In this document: positions 45,701 through 52,508 of the stretch, piece after piece | How the letters are laid out: each line of letters starts with the position of its first letter | Position numbering within the stretch: position 1 is the stretch's first letter | DNA from: Reichenbachiella sp. | GTDB taxonomy: Bacteria > Bacteroidota > Bacteroidia > Cytophagales > Cyclobacteriaceae | Length of the DNA: 64,000 nt | Assembly: GCF_033344935.1 (NCBI RefSeq) | Contig: NZ_JAWPMM010000001.1 | Location: forward strand, 2,590,001-2,654,000 | Direction: 5' to 3' | Translations under genes and position numbers: made by a program | The notes under the pieces: generated by a model | The model's database searches: none | Seen by the model: the letters and a program-made list of their open reading frames with translations, nothing else | Told to the model about the DNA's origin: nothing

Positions 45701-47336
45701 AGATTATATCGCCATTGAATTGATCAACAGCACAGCTGGAACATTGTATATTGACGGGGTTTATTTTAGTACAGATGTGCCAAGTGATTTTGACAGCGAT
45801 GGACTAGATGATTTCTTGGATTTGGATGCTGATAATGATGGTATTCAAGGGTTGATCGAAGTTGGTGGAAATGATAACAACAATGACGGTACTATAGACA
45901 CCTTTGGTGATACAGACGGTGATGGTTGGGCAAATATTCTAGACCCAGACAATGGAGGTGTAGCTTTAACAATACCCGATACAGATGGAGATACCTACTT
46001 TGATTATGAAGATAGAGATTCAGATAATGATGGTATTTCAGATTTGACTGAAGCCGGCGGTACTGATAGCACTAATGATGGAGTAGCTGATGATGAAACT
46101 GATAGCGACGGTGATGGTTGGGCTGACACATTTGATAGTTCTAATGGTGGAGTAGCGTTGACTGTTGTTGATACTGACGATGATGATATTCGAAATTTTC
46201 AAGATCTTGATTCTGACGGTGATGGTATACCGGATGCGGCTGAAGCCAATGGAGGCTTTTTCCCAGGTGGGACCGATGACCATGGAAGATTTGCAGTAGG
46301 AGGAAATGATGCTGATAATGATGGTTTGGCTGACGATACTGATGGTACATCACCGACTTGGACAAGTACTGACATAGACGGTATTCTTGATTATTTGGAT
46401 AGCGATTCAGACAATGACGGTTCACCAGATTTATATGAAGGATTTGACGATGACGAAGATACTATTGAACCGTATGGAGTAGACGATGTATTAGTCGATT
46501 TTGAAGCTAGAGCGACGGCATATGAAACTGCGAATGGTGATCCCGGACATTATGATAATTCTGCCAATGCCAATGGTGATAATATCCCTGATTGGCTAGA
46601 AGATGATGACACAGATGGAATATTAAATTTCGCCGACACAAATCACGCCTTTTACAGAGATTCGGATAGTGATGGAATTATAGACTTGTTTGATAGTGAT
46701 CAGAATGGAGTAGAATATGGAGGTGTATCAGGTGTGCCTGATAACGATAATGATGTGGTTCCTAATCAATTAGATACGGATAATGTGATTTCACTTCCTT
46801 TGGATTTCTTATCGTTTGATGGGGAGTATGCCAATGGAGAAGTTTCACTTACATGGACTACTACTAATGAAATCAATGTTAGTCATTTTGAGATAGAAAG
46901 AAGTTCTGACGGAGAGGTGTTTAGTTCTATTGGAAGTGTTGATGCAGTTAATGTTGAATCTACTGTCAATAAGTATTCTTTGAATGACAAGTCTCCTCTT
47001 GATGGGGTAAATTATTATCGAGTTAAAGAGATTGATTTTGATGGGAAGTTTGAATTTTCTGAAACTATTCGAATTGAACCTGTGCTATATGAATTTTCTG
47101 TATTGTATTATCCAAACCCAGTTTTAGATGTGCTTACATTAGAAACTAGTGAGGAAATTAAAGCAGCCAGAATTCAAATTGTTTCAATAGCCGGAGGCAT
47201 CGCTTATGAGAAAATCCACTCTGGAATAAATAATCAAAAGGTAAAAGTTGATTTAAATGAACTACCTGCGGGTATCTACCAAGTTTTATTAGAAACTTCA
47301 TTTGGTACAAAGAAATTCAGAATTATTAAATACTAA
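36702..47336 (+). CDS. Giant secreted thrombospondin type 3 repeat protein with T9SS sorting domain
   Basis: The 3,544-residue protein begins with a signal peptide (residues 1-19). A non-repeat region runs to about residue 480, and then a very long array of Ca-binding TSP3-type motifs (DxDxDGxxD) extends to about residue 3350, with well over one hundred acidic motifs. The array is broken by three non-repeat inserts at about residues 607-746, 2065-2213 and 2886-3028. The C-terminus has a fibronectin-III-like segment (about 3363-3463) and a type A T9SS sorting domain (YPNPVLDVLTLE to FRIIKY), so it should be exported by type IX secretion and displayed or released. The repeats should form a rigid Ca-loaded rod; a surface adhesin role is inference. 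Confidence 0.93.
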   Translation: MRKVIVALFLTVWSWNTLAEGSKNLTPSNTGTATGANTFIGYLVHSSGLVGNFLQADAPVAERTYIRINNGETLYWGLRRISSFGTNQEDLTVVLYENDGTIAASWTLTNDDGSPNQATLNTPQTGVIETYAEAAAGPEAVVGASGYDAQSYTNNTGSDQDFYIGFIQDDGGSTNPATDINEESWYDLWDFSVYDGTEEKSGRMFCQKWGFTSSAGANLLSTDFQMYARVPSTVGGVSAGNYIKEIDLSGLQPFTFALYANSVGSDPAVLGTTDFTELRQSQTTETALLEYDIFLNNPDLDLYPTSTLPTVVIADARFSCSDTGGGQATIYFETNQVGQVAILIDLNGEAGYQDGTTDVIVEQEVAVEGAYSILWNGLDGTGSAVASGTQITISGRFTSGPLHIPMWDVEDSPTGLGMSDVRPATSFDLIYWDDSQVFTGADPEIQLSGTNVNTHTWNSGDNDLLNTWSFGYYQINTQVLDFEYNCDTDGDGVANHLDNDGDNDGIPDVEEGDIKADADADGIPDYLDTDFAGFVDANGDGVNDNFDFDQDGIPNALDLDSDNDGISDIIEAGLADIDNDGFIDGFVDINNNGLNDAYDSDPMFRTDSFADECQTVDDPTHNIFFTVTTTDANGDATLSFSLQGDYGPQAGESFTLTGEGAVDLGTYDRTDSDNPTAADCDLLTFSITISQANWNNFNDDGIVAITWTTPGGGVDSGVCGGGSSCITNMSVSYPLSNPGGAALTIPDSDGDGVDDYADIDSDNDGIVDVFEAGGTAGSNGQIAGFVDADGNGRNDTQDVGALSYPDSDGDGTLPDYLDIDSDNDGIPDNVEGQASNAYIASVVADTNGNGLYDVYDPNNGGTLITPVDTDGNGSEDYRDTDADGDGVIDMIEGHDANFNGFGDWDGDNDNILEATDPFGATFNSDTDGDGLWDVFDTDNSGTAAPVQNTDGADFADFQDTDDDNDGSLTSGEDENGNGDWTDDFTQGQGTAIVGTTVPDYLFRGDYDGDGLADANDVDSDNDGLLDTDEDGGEAVDPSQDADNDGVPNYRDPDISGSLANAIDSNTDGVYDTYDADLDGIPDFLDGDSDNDGILDAIEANNGAVPNGFNVSTGQFNLNDPDNDGLMNYVDNSPAAVGGSSTLDNADSDADGINDVLDVDSDADGLTDFYESISGSSLVTYTNVDTDGDGIDDGFDPNAGGNLVIPVNTDFQDNPDYLDDDSDQDGVLDIVEGDDLNNDGFGEWDANTNGITDDAGFGADTDGDGLVDAFDSIVLGSGVNGLGSNADRQNTDGVDNLDFRDTDDDNDGDLTEDEDSNGNDDFTDDRTDGQGGANIPDYLYYGDFDGDGVPDSLDGDSDNDGIADVDEDNGEAIDPSGDEDGDGIPNFRDVDDGTVTAGLSDTADVNGDGVYDVFDTDGDGIPDFRDLDSDNDGFPDLFEVGGTDVDNDGLLDDATDTDGDGVADLIDPDDGGTPLVVVDTDGDGFRDAADLDSDGDGITNLLEAGGIDADGDGKIDDFVDTDGDGLADIIDPDNGGSPLVIPDTDGDGIDDYLDVDSDNDGITDAVENGGADTDGNGKVDGFDTDTDGDGLPDSVDPDNGGTPINDTDTDGDGIPNNKDLDSDNDGYPDILEGGGTDADFDGRIDAMVDADGDGLNDSTESNPYSIQDNDGDGQRNFADMDSDNDGLLDVIENGLIADAGTGQINGFTDANTNGWNDAQEGMAFTIVDTDGGLYPDALPDFLDLDADDDGIVDNIEGQTKATYISPTGNDTDNDGLDDAYDPNNGGTLLTPPNTDGTGAADYLDGDSDDDTVSDRVEGNNAGRGQYADWDANANAAFDDTGFDSDIDEDGILDIFDNYVGTGITQITGSNAAVTDIDLDDTWDFQDTDDDNDGENTIDEDDDVVNGDPTDDFADGGSPIPDYLYSNPDSDGDGVADSADGDMDNDGLANVSEDGGIGVDPGGDIDNDGILNFQDTDMDGDGIPNVSDSDADGDATTDTFDLTDVNSDGVIDEFDYDLDGIPDMMDRDSDNDGISDVLEFGLADVDEDGQIDGYTDANNNGLNDSQDPDCDGPRAGNAISQTNTGGTNPDNAIGNTPGTFAEVASGANIDFDMGIIIPSGETITLSLNDGAAGINATADISQSLDGISYTNVVTYTATTGAETGPFGPENFDYILSGNARYIRVQEESGTNRPVDIHLLSYSFTNCSGGAALVITDTDSDGVADHLDLDSDNDGITDNREAQASATYVAPVDGDADGDGILDVYDEDISAGNAIAPINSGGLAAADYLDTDSDGDGVLDVIEGFDANSNGFADWDTDGDNDITDEFGYGIDTDGDGLWNIFDTDNSGFISFSNIDASNQVLQNTDGTDEADHRDADDDNDGTLTSAEDTGDGMGGGADGDWTNDFVQNGNPIPDYLFAADNDGDGIVDTLDGDSDNDGIASIDEYPFGVIPLPAGGPDDGSIFDGDLDNDGIYNYLDNDMDGDGDVNSIDADDDGFGNNFTDANGDGVLDEYDQDRDGIINPFDVDSDNDGVYDGIEANNGTVAAGFDTNTGRFTGVDADGDGISSDVDQNDGVSNNAQSTTLANEDFDSDGLEDFLDLDSDNDGITDHYESQAAFVALTGNDTDGDGLDDAYDNDNGGTAITPTNTDAGGEPDYRDADSDDDGVEDMIEAYDGNTNGFGDWDTDNDNDITDETGYNVDTDGDGLWDIYDIYAGRGSNNVVGTSADLQDTDADGTADVRDTDDDEDGIDTSAEDANGNNDWTDDKTQGGGAIPDYLYFADNDDDGVADLQDLDNDNDGILNIYEYEASLADPFADDDGDGLLNYNDPGVDVNADNIDDRYDFDLDGIPNFFDLDSDNDGLLDMIEGGGLTDSDNDGTVDSFTDANSNGVDDGIDYREAVHNNNGGGDGVVNAGNSGSLAFGDAELNSTGEYIVQRLDAFYPAGTKVSIVARVDAAGAGNNDIEISQHTASTFSDAAFTNDVQYTGISNTIHANYIFELNAVADYIAIELINSTAGTLYIDGVYFSTDVPSDFDSDGLDDFLDLDADNDGIQGLIEVGGNDNNNDGTIDTFGDTDGDGWANILDPDNGGVALTIPDTDGDTYFDYEDRDSDNDGISDLTEAGGTDSTNDGVADDETDSDGDGWADTFDSSNGGVALTVVDTDDDDIRNFQDLDSDGDGIPDAAEANGGFFPGGTDDHGRFAVGGNDADNDGLADDTDGTSPTWTSTDIDGILDYLDSDSDNDGSPDLYEGFDDDEDTIEPYGVDDVLVDFEARATAYETANGDPGHYDNSANANGDNIPDWLEDDDTDGILNFADTNHAFYRDSDSDGIIDLFDSDQNGVEYGGVSGVPDNDNDVVPNQLDTDNVISLPLDFLSFDGEYANGEVSLTWTTTNEINVSHFEIERSSDGEVFSSIGSVDAVNVESTVNKYSLNDKSPLDGVNYYRVKEIDFDGKFEFSETIRIEPVLYEFSVLYYPNPVLDVLTLETSEEIKAARIQIVSIAGGIAYEKIHSGINNQKVKVDLNELPAGIYQVLLETSFGTKKFRIIKY
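39159..45140 (+). repeat. Five copies of a ~230-residue super-module inside the giant protein
   Basis: Copies start near 39159, 40176, 41931, 43380 and 44493 and run about 650-700 bp each. All share the same order of landmarks: DSDNDGI..(E/S)..QA; D..(N/D)GG..ITP.NTD; IEG.D.N..GFGDWD; DTDGDGLWD; a G-rich break; DTDDDNDG..TS.ED.NG..DWTDD; IP-DYLY; DGDGVAD. Copies differ widely at the DNA level through synonymous codons, so conservation is at protein level. Confidence 0.75.
40941..41711 (+). repeat. Four tandem 64-65-residue TSP3 sub-repeats
   Basis: Units starting DTDGDG at 40941, 41133, 41325 and 41520 are spaced 192, 192 and 195 bp apart. Each reads roughly DTDGDGI.D..DLDSDNDGI.D..E.GG.DADGDG.ID...DTDGDGL.D..DPDNGG.P. 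Related units reappear near 45830-46230. Confidence 0.75.
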
Positions 47337-47358
47337 GCAAACAGTATTGCTATATATG

Positions 47359-47396
47359 AATCGCGTTCTAAAAAATTAGAACGCGATTTTTTTTAT
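47359..47396 (+). terminator. Intrinsic terminator after the giant gene
   Basis: AATCGCGTTCTAA (47359-47371) pairs perfectly with TTAGAACGCGATT (47376-47388) around AAAA, followed by a T run. Confidence 0.92.
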
Positions 47397-47496
47397 TGCC
47401 TAGTCATTCAATGAAGTCAGTAAAAATTCGGATAAGTATTTGATGTTTTGGGATTTAATATTGCACTAGCTTTTTAAATATTTGAAATAACTAGAA

Positions 47497-48198
47497 ATGA
47501 AGAAATTAATACTTGTTGCCCTATTGATATCAGGGCTGTCTAATGCCAAAGGACAGGAAGTAGAAGGAGAGATGAATGTTTGGTTCTTTATGCTCAACCA
47601 TTATTCAGTCAATGAAAAATGGAGAGTTGGAAACGAAATCCATGTTAGAAGATACGATTGGGTGAAAGACCAAGAGCAATTTTTGATCAGACCATTTGTC
47701 GATTATATTTTGAATAAAGATGTCACTTTCACTGCAGGGTATACTTATATCAAAACTTCTTCATTTGGCCCGTTACCGTCTGGTATCACCGTACCCGAAA
47801 ACAACATCTGGGAACAGGTGACCTTAAATCATCTGGTAGGAAAACTTTTGATTTCACATCGTCTGAGACAAGAACATAGATGGATTGGAGAAATAGAGGG
47901 AGATCCATCAACTGGGCTAGATATTGATGGAACTCATTTCACCAATAGATTTAGATATCGTTTGACTTTGCGTCATGATCTAGGTGAAAAATGGTTTGCT
48001 CATGTGTTTGATGAATTCTGGTTTCATCAAGATGGAATGAAGCCAGAGCGATTTGATAGAAACTGGTTTTATGCTGGTCTCGGATACAGAGTAGGCTCGG
48101 GCAACGTGCAGCTTGGATATATGGGGCAAAGGATTAGTGTGGGGGATCAATTTCTTGAAATGCCCACCTTGCAACTTATGTTTCAGTACGATTTTTAA
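47497..48198 (+). CDS. DUF2490 outer membrane beta-barrel protein
   Basis: This 233-residue protein has a signal peptide (residues 1-19, ending SNAKGQ). The body alternates beta strands with aromatic girdles (EGEMNVWFFMLNHYSVNEKWRVGNEIHVRRY) and ends in a C-terminal aromatic (LMFQYDF), matching the DUF2490 family of small outer-membrane barrels in Bacteroidota. It follows the giant gene after a terminator and has its own terminator, so it is probably independent. Function unknown. Confidence 0.85.
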   Translation: MKKLILVALLISGLSNAKGQEVEGEMNVWFFMLNHYSVNEKWRVGNEIHVRRYDWVKDQEQFLIRPFVDYILNKDVTFTAGYTYIKTSSFGPLPSGITVPENNIWEQVTLNHLVGKLLISHRLRQEHRWIGEIEGDPSTGLDIDGTHFTNRFRYRLTLRHDLGEKWFAHVFDEFWFHQDGMKPERFDRNWFYAGLGYRVGSGNVQLGYMGQRISVGDQFLEMPTLQLMFQYDF

Positions 48199-48224
48199 GA
48201 GGTACAAAAGATATCTTTTGTTAG

Positions 48225-48268
48225 AGCTACCAGACGAAGAAATGATATTCTAATCTGGTAGCTTTTTT
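48225..48268. terminator. Intrinsic terminator between DUF2490 and FKBP genes
   Basis: AGCTACCAGA (48225-48234) pairs with TCTGGTAGCT (48254-48263) around a 19-nt loop with a T tail. It lies between convergent genes; the T tail favours the plus strand. Confidence 0.75.
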
Positions 48269-48280
48269 ATGTCTAATTTC

Positions 48281-48784
48281 TTAATGCTGATGTCCACCTG
48301 GTCCATGTGCGTGACCATGGTCTAATTCTTCAGCTGTTGCTTCTCTGACTTCTACTACTTCTCCTGAGAAGAATAAGTCTTTTCCAGCCATAGGGTGGTT
48401 AAAATCCATTCTTACATGCTCATCGGTGATTTCCTTCACCAATCCCTGTAACGGATTTCCTTCCTGGTCCTTCATTGGAAGGAAGTTGCCTACTTTTACA
48501 ATTTCTCCCAATTTTCCATCAGCTTCAAACATATTTCTTGGCAAGTTGACTACAGCATTTTCATCTACTGGTCCATAGGCCTTATCGCTTTCAATACCAA
48601 ATTCGAATGTATCGCCTATCGATTTATCTTTAAGATTGATTTCAAAATCAGGTAAAACCTGCTGTGCACCAAATAAAAATACAAATGGTTCCTTGCTGTC
48701 CACTTCCTGGACTACCGCACCACTCTTATTTCCCTCTTGGAGCTTATAGGTGATGGATACTACTTTTTCGTTTCCTATATTCAT
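48281..48784 (-). CDS. SlyD-like FKBP-type peptidyl-prolyl isomerase
   Basis: The 167-residue protein has the SlyD arrangement: FKBP strands (VVSITYKLQEGNKSG and SKEPFVFLFGAQQVLPDFE), an inserted chaperone flap (AYGPVDENAVVNLPRNMF to MDFNHPMAGKDLFF) and a His-rich tail HGHAHGPGGHQH that can bind Ni or other divalent metal. It should act as a cytosolic prolyl isomerase and folding helper. It stands alone between a convergent and a divergent neighbour. Confidence 0.92.
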   Translation of the reverse strand: MNIGNEKVVSITYKLQEGNKSGAVVQEVDSKEPFVFLFGAQQVLPDFEINLKDKSIGDTFEFGIESDKAYGPVDENAVVNLPRNMFEADGKLGEIVKVGNFLPMKDQEGNPLQGLVKEITDEHVRMDFNHPMAGKDLFFSGEVVEVREATAEELDHGHAHGPGGHQH

Positions 48785-48861
48785 GACGCGAAGTTAGAAC
48801 TATCATTTGACGAATGCCAATTGAGGTTCATCCTATATCTTTACGATTCAAAATTTGAATT

Positions 48862-49434
48862 ATGATCGAGAAAATTATAGCTAAGATTGATGCCATTAAT
48901 GCAGAAGACCCTAACACTGTTCTGTACCACGAGGAAGAATGTCCAAAGGAGCTAGTCTATGGGCAGCGAATGACTGATATGCTGCATGAATATGATTCAT
49001 CACCTTCCGCTGCGATGCAAATAGCCGCCCGTGGTCAACACATCCAGCGATGGGCTGTTCCACGCTCAGATTATCCAATGGATCGAAAAGGATACTTGAA
49101 GTGGAGAACAGAACTAAAATTGATGCATGGAGAAATACTCTCTGAGTTGTTGGAAGAGGAGGGAGCAGATCAATCTTTAGCTGACAAGGTCAAAGACCTG
49201 GTGACAAAGAAAAAACTAAAGAGTGATGCTGAAACTCAGCAGTTAGAGGATGTGGTATGTTTGGTTTTTCTCAAATATTATTTCGCAGAATTCGCTGCTG
49301 AGCACGAAGAAGAAAAAGTGATTTCCATTGTTCAAAAGACTTGGGCGAAGATGACTGAGAAAGGGCATGAGATGGCTTTGAAATTGGACTACAGTCCAGA
49401 GGACTTGTCGATAATTAAAAAAGCTCTGCAATAA
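48862..49434 (+). CDS. DUF4202 domain protein
   Basis: This 190-residue all-helical cytosolic protein matches DUF4202, with YGQRMTDML, AARGQHIQRWAVPRSDYPMDRKGY and HGEIL as conserved blocks. The His/Asp pattern (ARGQHIQRW ... HGEI ... DVVCLVFL) resembles an HD-type metal-binding fold, so a hydrolase activity is possible but unproven. It is divergent from the SlyD-like gene, with 77 bp between. Confidence 0.85.
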   Translation: MIEKIIAKIDAINAEDPNTVLYHEEECPKELVYGQRMTDMLHEYDSSPSAAMQIAARGQHIQRWAVPRSDYPMDRKGYLKWRTELKLMHGEILSELLEEEGADQSLADKVKDLVTKKKLKSDAETQQLEDVVCLVFLKYYFAEFAAEHEEEKVISIVQKTWAKMTEKGHEMALKLDYSPEDLSIIKKALQ

Positions 49435-49558
49435 TTAGATAAAAATGAGATGCTATTGAATTATTCTAATGCATCTCTTTCTTCTTCGCTAGGATAATTC
49501 ACGGGCTTGGGCTATCTTATTCGTCTGAATTTTCACAAATCTAAAACCTATAAAAGAA

Positions 49559-50731
49559 ATGGTCTTTCCTGATTATTTACAAACACTCATTAACTCCCTT
49601 CACGAAATCATGCCAGGCGTACTAGGCGCATTGGTGGTTTTCGTTATAGGCTGGCTTATCGCCGTTGTTATTCGTAGAGTGGTTCACAGTCTCATGAAAA
49701 AAACGGATTGGGATGAACGCCTCCTTGGTAATACGATTGTAGATACCAATAAATTTCTAGCGAATCTCGCTTACTATATTTTTATGGTGATCAACCTATT
49801 GATTGTCCTAGAAATGCTTGGTTTCAGTTATGTACTGGACCCAATAAGAAACATGCTCGATGAATTTTTGAGCTTTATTCCAAAAATTGTTGCTGCAGGT
49901 GCGGTTGTATTCATTGGATATATTCTGGCTAAGTTTGTTTCTAATTTGGTGAAAATGGCGGGTAGCTTTTTGGATCGATTGGGCGATCAGATTGGATTCA
50001 AAGAAACAGATAAGCTGGTCTACTTCCTCCAACAAATTGTTTTCATAGCCATTTTTATTCCTGCTATTATTCAGGGACTAAACGCCTTGGAATTGGATGC
50101 CATTACAACTCCAGCCAACAATATTCTTCATAAACTGATGGATGCGGTTCCACATATCATTGGAGCCGGGTTGATCATGACTATATTCTTTATTGGAGGA
50201 AAATTTATTGCTACTTTCATCAATGACCTATTAGTCAATATTGGGGTGGATAAGCTATCTAAACAGTTGCATCTCTTTATTATAGCAGAAGATCAATCGT
50301 TGTCAAAAGTTATCGCTCATGTATTGCACTTCTTCATCGTATTCTTCGGTGTGATTTCTGGAGTGGAATTGTTAGGCATGGACAGGTTGACTGAGGTAAT
50401 GCATAATATCTTAAACCTATCTGGGGATATATTGTTTGGACTGGTAGTTATGGTGCTGGGCAACTTTGTAGCATCAGTAGTTCATGGCTCAATGAGCCAA
50501 AAGAAAGAAAACGAGTTCGCTGCAGGAATAGCTCGAATGGCAATTATAGGTTTGTTTTTAGCCATTGCACTTCGAACCATGGGTATAGCTAATAGTATTA
50601 TTGATTTGGCCTTTGGACTCACTTTAGGTTCATTAGCGGTGACAGTAGCCCTTGCGTACGGTTTGGGTGGTCGTGAGGCTGCTGGAAAACATATGGAAGA
50701 CATTCTCAAGAAATTCCGAAAGGATAAGTAA
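49559..50731 (+). CDS. Mechanosensitive-channel-like protein with conserved TM helix repeats
   Basis: The 390-residue membrane protein has around ten hydrophobic helices in repeated units (GVLGALVVFVIGWLIAVVIRR, FIPKIVAAGAVVFIGYILAKF, VPHIIGAGLIMTIFFIGGKF and others), the conserved TM helix (PF05552) pattern. The last helix (LGSLAVTVALAYGLGGREAAGK) resembles the pore helix of MscS, but the cytoplasmic MscS beta and cage domains are absent, so ion-channel function is only suggested. Confidence 0.82.
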   Translation: MVFPDYLQTLINSLHEIMPGVLGALVVFVIGWLIAVVIRRVVHSLMKKTDWDERLLGNTIVDTNKFLANLAYYIFMVINLLIVLEMLGFSYVLDPIRNMLDEFLSFIPKIVAAGAVVFIGYILAKFVSNLVKMAGSFLDRLGDQIGFKETDKLVYFLQQIVFIAIFIPAIIQGLNALELDAITTPANNILHKLMDAVPHIIGAGLIMTIFFIGGKFIATFINDLLVNIGVDKLSKQLHLFIIAEDQSLSKVIAHVLHFFIVFFGVISGVELLGMDRLTEVMHNILNLSGDILFGLVVMVLGNFVASVVHGSMSQKKENEFAAGIARMAIIGLFLAIALRTMGIANSIIDLAFGLTLGSLAVTVALAYGLGGREAAGKHMEDILKKFRKDK

Positions 50732-50753
50732 CAGACAAAGAATTATATATGAG

Positions 50754-50784
50754 AGCCTCAGCCAAACTGGTTGAGGCTTTTTTT
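50754..50784. terminator. Intrinsic terminator between convergent genes
   Basis: AGCCTCAGCCA (50754-50764) pairs, with one G-T wobble, with TGGTTGAGGCT (50768-50778) around a 3-nt loop, followed by T7. Confidence 0.85.
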
Positions 50785-51532
50785 ATATCAACCATGGAAT
50801 AAGTGCCTTTCTTTTAGAAGGATATTCTGGAAACTTCTCTTGATACCACCTATGATGTTTTATAGCTCTAGGTACCAAGTTGGCAAGCGTCCATATCAAA
50901 AAGGATAGCGCTGCATAGTTATATGCGATGAGTGCAAAGCCTGCCCACTGAATGACCTCTCCAAGGTGATTGGGACAAGACACATATTCAAATAGCCATC
51001 CATTTGGTATTTTATACCCGCTTTCACCTGGTTTTCTTAATTTGATTAAATAGTCGTCGCTTTTTTGATTGATAATAAACCCTGTAAAGAAAAGAAGAAT
51101 GCCTAATAGGAAATTGGTGTTCATAAAATCTCCTATATCAAAAGTGGAAAGATAACAAAGGTAATAACCATTCAAGCTAGCGTTGACTCCATTGAATAAT
51201 ATGGCCGAGCCAGCTATTACAAGAGGCATTCTTTTGCCCTTAGTTTTTATTCGAAGAGGAAAAATAAATGTTCGATTAAAATAGTGAATCAACCAAAGTC
51301 CAAATAGAAAGTAGCTATAGGCATTCGATTTTGAGATAACACAAAAATATAGCATGATCAAAAAGGAGGGAAGCTCCATGATGATCCAGCCCCATTTGTT
51401 GCTGATTTCAATTCCCCAACCCTTTTGAGTATGCCTGCCATAGGGTGCTGTTACAAACTGAAGTAGAATAAATGCAGCTAAAGCAACAAGAATCCAGACG
51501 AAGCATATTGTATTGAATTCGTTTTTAGTCAT
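50783..51532 (-). CDS. Steroid 5-alpha-reductase-like (DUF1295/isoprenylcysteine-type) membrane reductase
   Basis: The protein (249 residues from ATG 51532; the open frame reaches 51586) has about six membrane helices and a C-terminal 3-oxo-5-alpha-steroid 4-dehydrogenase domain. The NADPH-binding end is visible: KPGESGYKIPNGWLFEYVSCPNHLGEVIQW, then APRAIKHH-like VPRAIKHHRWYQEKFPEYP. ATG 51532 gives an 8-bp overlap with the upstream SDR gene and is preferred. Family members reduce C=C bonds next to carbonyls in steroids, polyprenols or enoyl lipids. The bacterial substrate is not known; it is the last gene of the lipid-type operon. Confidence 0.85.
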   Translation of the reverse strand: MTKNEFNTICFVWILVALAAFILLQFVTAPYGRHTQKGWGIEISNKWGWIIMELPSFLIMLYFCVISKSNAYSYFLFGLWLIHYFNRTFIFPLRIKTKGKRMPLVIAGSAILFNGVNASLNGYYLCYLSTFDIGDFMNTNFLLGILLFFTGFIINQKSDDYLIKLRKPGESGYKIPNGWLFEYVSCPNHLGEVIQWAGFALIAYNYAALSFLIWTLANLVPRAIKHHRWYQEKFPEYPSKRKALIPWLI

Positions 51533-52505
51533 TGACAGTATTATTTTGTTTAAACCAAATGAGTAGATCTGAAATGGTTGTTTCAATACTCCTACAGTTA
51601 TGATTTAGTTCTTTTCGTGCTTTCTCGGAATTCATCTCTTTTGACGAATGCCGTAGGGTTATAAGACTCTTTCTGGTAAGCGGAAGATTTGATTTAGACA
51701 TATTCAAATATGCTTTAACCAGAGGAAATAAGACTAGAAGAAACTTTGTAGAAATTGCGATGAGGTTTTTTCGCGGATTGGCTAATTGCGCCAATTGTTT
51801 GATCGAGCAATAGGATCCGCTGAGTAGATAAATTTGCCCTTTCTTAGCCATGGTGAAACTATTTACTATAGTCTGAGCTAAGTCCCTCACATCAATCATA
51901 TCATATCCTCCGGTGGTGATCATTGGAACTTTTCCTTTCGCTAGATTCCGAATAGTCTGACCTAGAAGTGAGGGCTGATGGTCTGGAGGACCTATAACTG
52001 CTGTAGGTCTCAGGATCACAGCATCAAGTTGATCATTCGATACAGACTCGAGTATGGCCTTTTCCGCTATTGACTTACTTGCTTCATAACTCAAGTTCTT
52101 TTTGTTTCTAGTAGGCAATGTTTCGAAAGAGGAAGTGTGGTTAGAATTGTAATCCGATACTTCGGACGAACTAATATGAATAAGGCGGATGTTTTTGACT
52201 TTGAGACACGCATTGATCACTGATAATGTTCCACCTACATTGATCTGATAAAGCATATCTGGAGCTTTATCGTCTATGGAGATCATGGCTGCGCTATGGA
52301 CAAGTATTTGAGTATTTTGTATCAAATGATTCAAAATGGTCGGGTCATTGATATCACCTTGTATCCAAATGAGATTTTTATGTTGGATGGTGGTCTTTGA
52401 AGTATGATATAGCGCCCGAACAGTATATTCCTTCATTAGGAGCAGATTAATCAATGCGGTTCCGATATGACCTGTTCCACCTGTTACAGCAACTGTGCAA
52501 TTCAC
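51525..52505 (-). CDS. Extended short-chain dehydrogenase/epimerase (NAD-dependent)
   Basis: The 326-residue protein has an N-terminal Rossmann motif GGTGHIG (residues 9-15), the active-site YEASK (Tyr-x3-Lys) and the layout of the dihydroflavonol reductase/3-beta-hydroxysteroid dehydrogenase subfamily (HISSSEV, RPTAVIGP). It probably oxidises or reduces a hydroxy/keto lipid. It starts 3 bp after the phosphotransferase gene and overlaps the steroid-reductase-like gene, so the four genes should be one transcript. Confidence 0.87.
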   Translation of the reverse strand: MNCTVAVTGGTGHIGTALINLLLMKEYTVRALYHTSKTTIQHKNLIWIQGDINDPTILNHLIQNTQILVHSAAMISIDDKAPDMLYQINVGGTLSVINACLKVKNIRLIHISSSEVSDYNSNHTSSFETLPTRNKKNLSYEASKSIAEKAILESVSNDQLDAVILRPTAVIGPPDHQPSLLGQTIRNLAKGKVPMITTGGYDMIDVRDLAQTIVNSFTMAKKGQIYLLSGSYCSIKQLAQLANPRKNLIAISTKFLLVLFPLVKAYLNMSKSNLPLTRKSLITLRHSSKEMNSEKARKELNHNCRSIETTISDLLIWFKQNNTVND

Positions 52506-52508
52506 AAA

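Noticed and set aside
37563-46425. Many long minus-strand and alternate-frame open frames across the giant gene, some over 100 codons
   Set aside because: They are shadows of the GAT/GAC-GG repeat pattern (Ser/Pro-rich or Ile-rich low-complexity translations) and lack starts, domains or independent signals.
38150-46700. Repetitive DNA that could suggest a CRISPR array or minisatellite
   Set aside because: The repetition follows the reading frame, has variable unit length and codon-level divergence, and translates to TSP3 motifs; there are no identical direct repeats with spacers.
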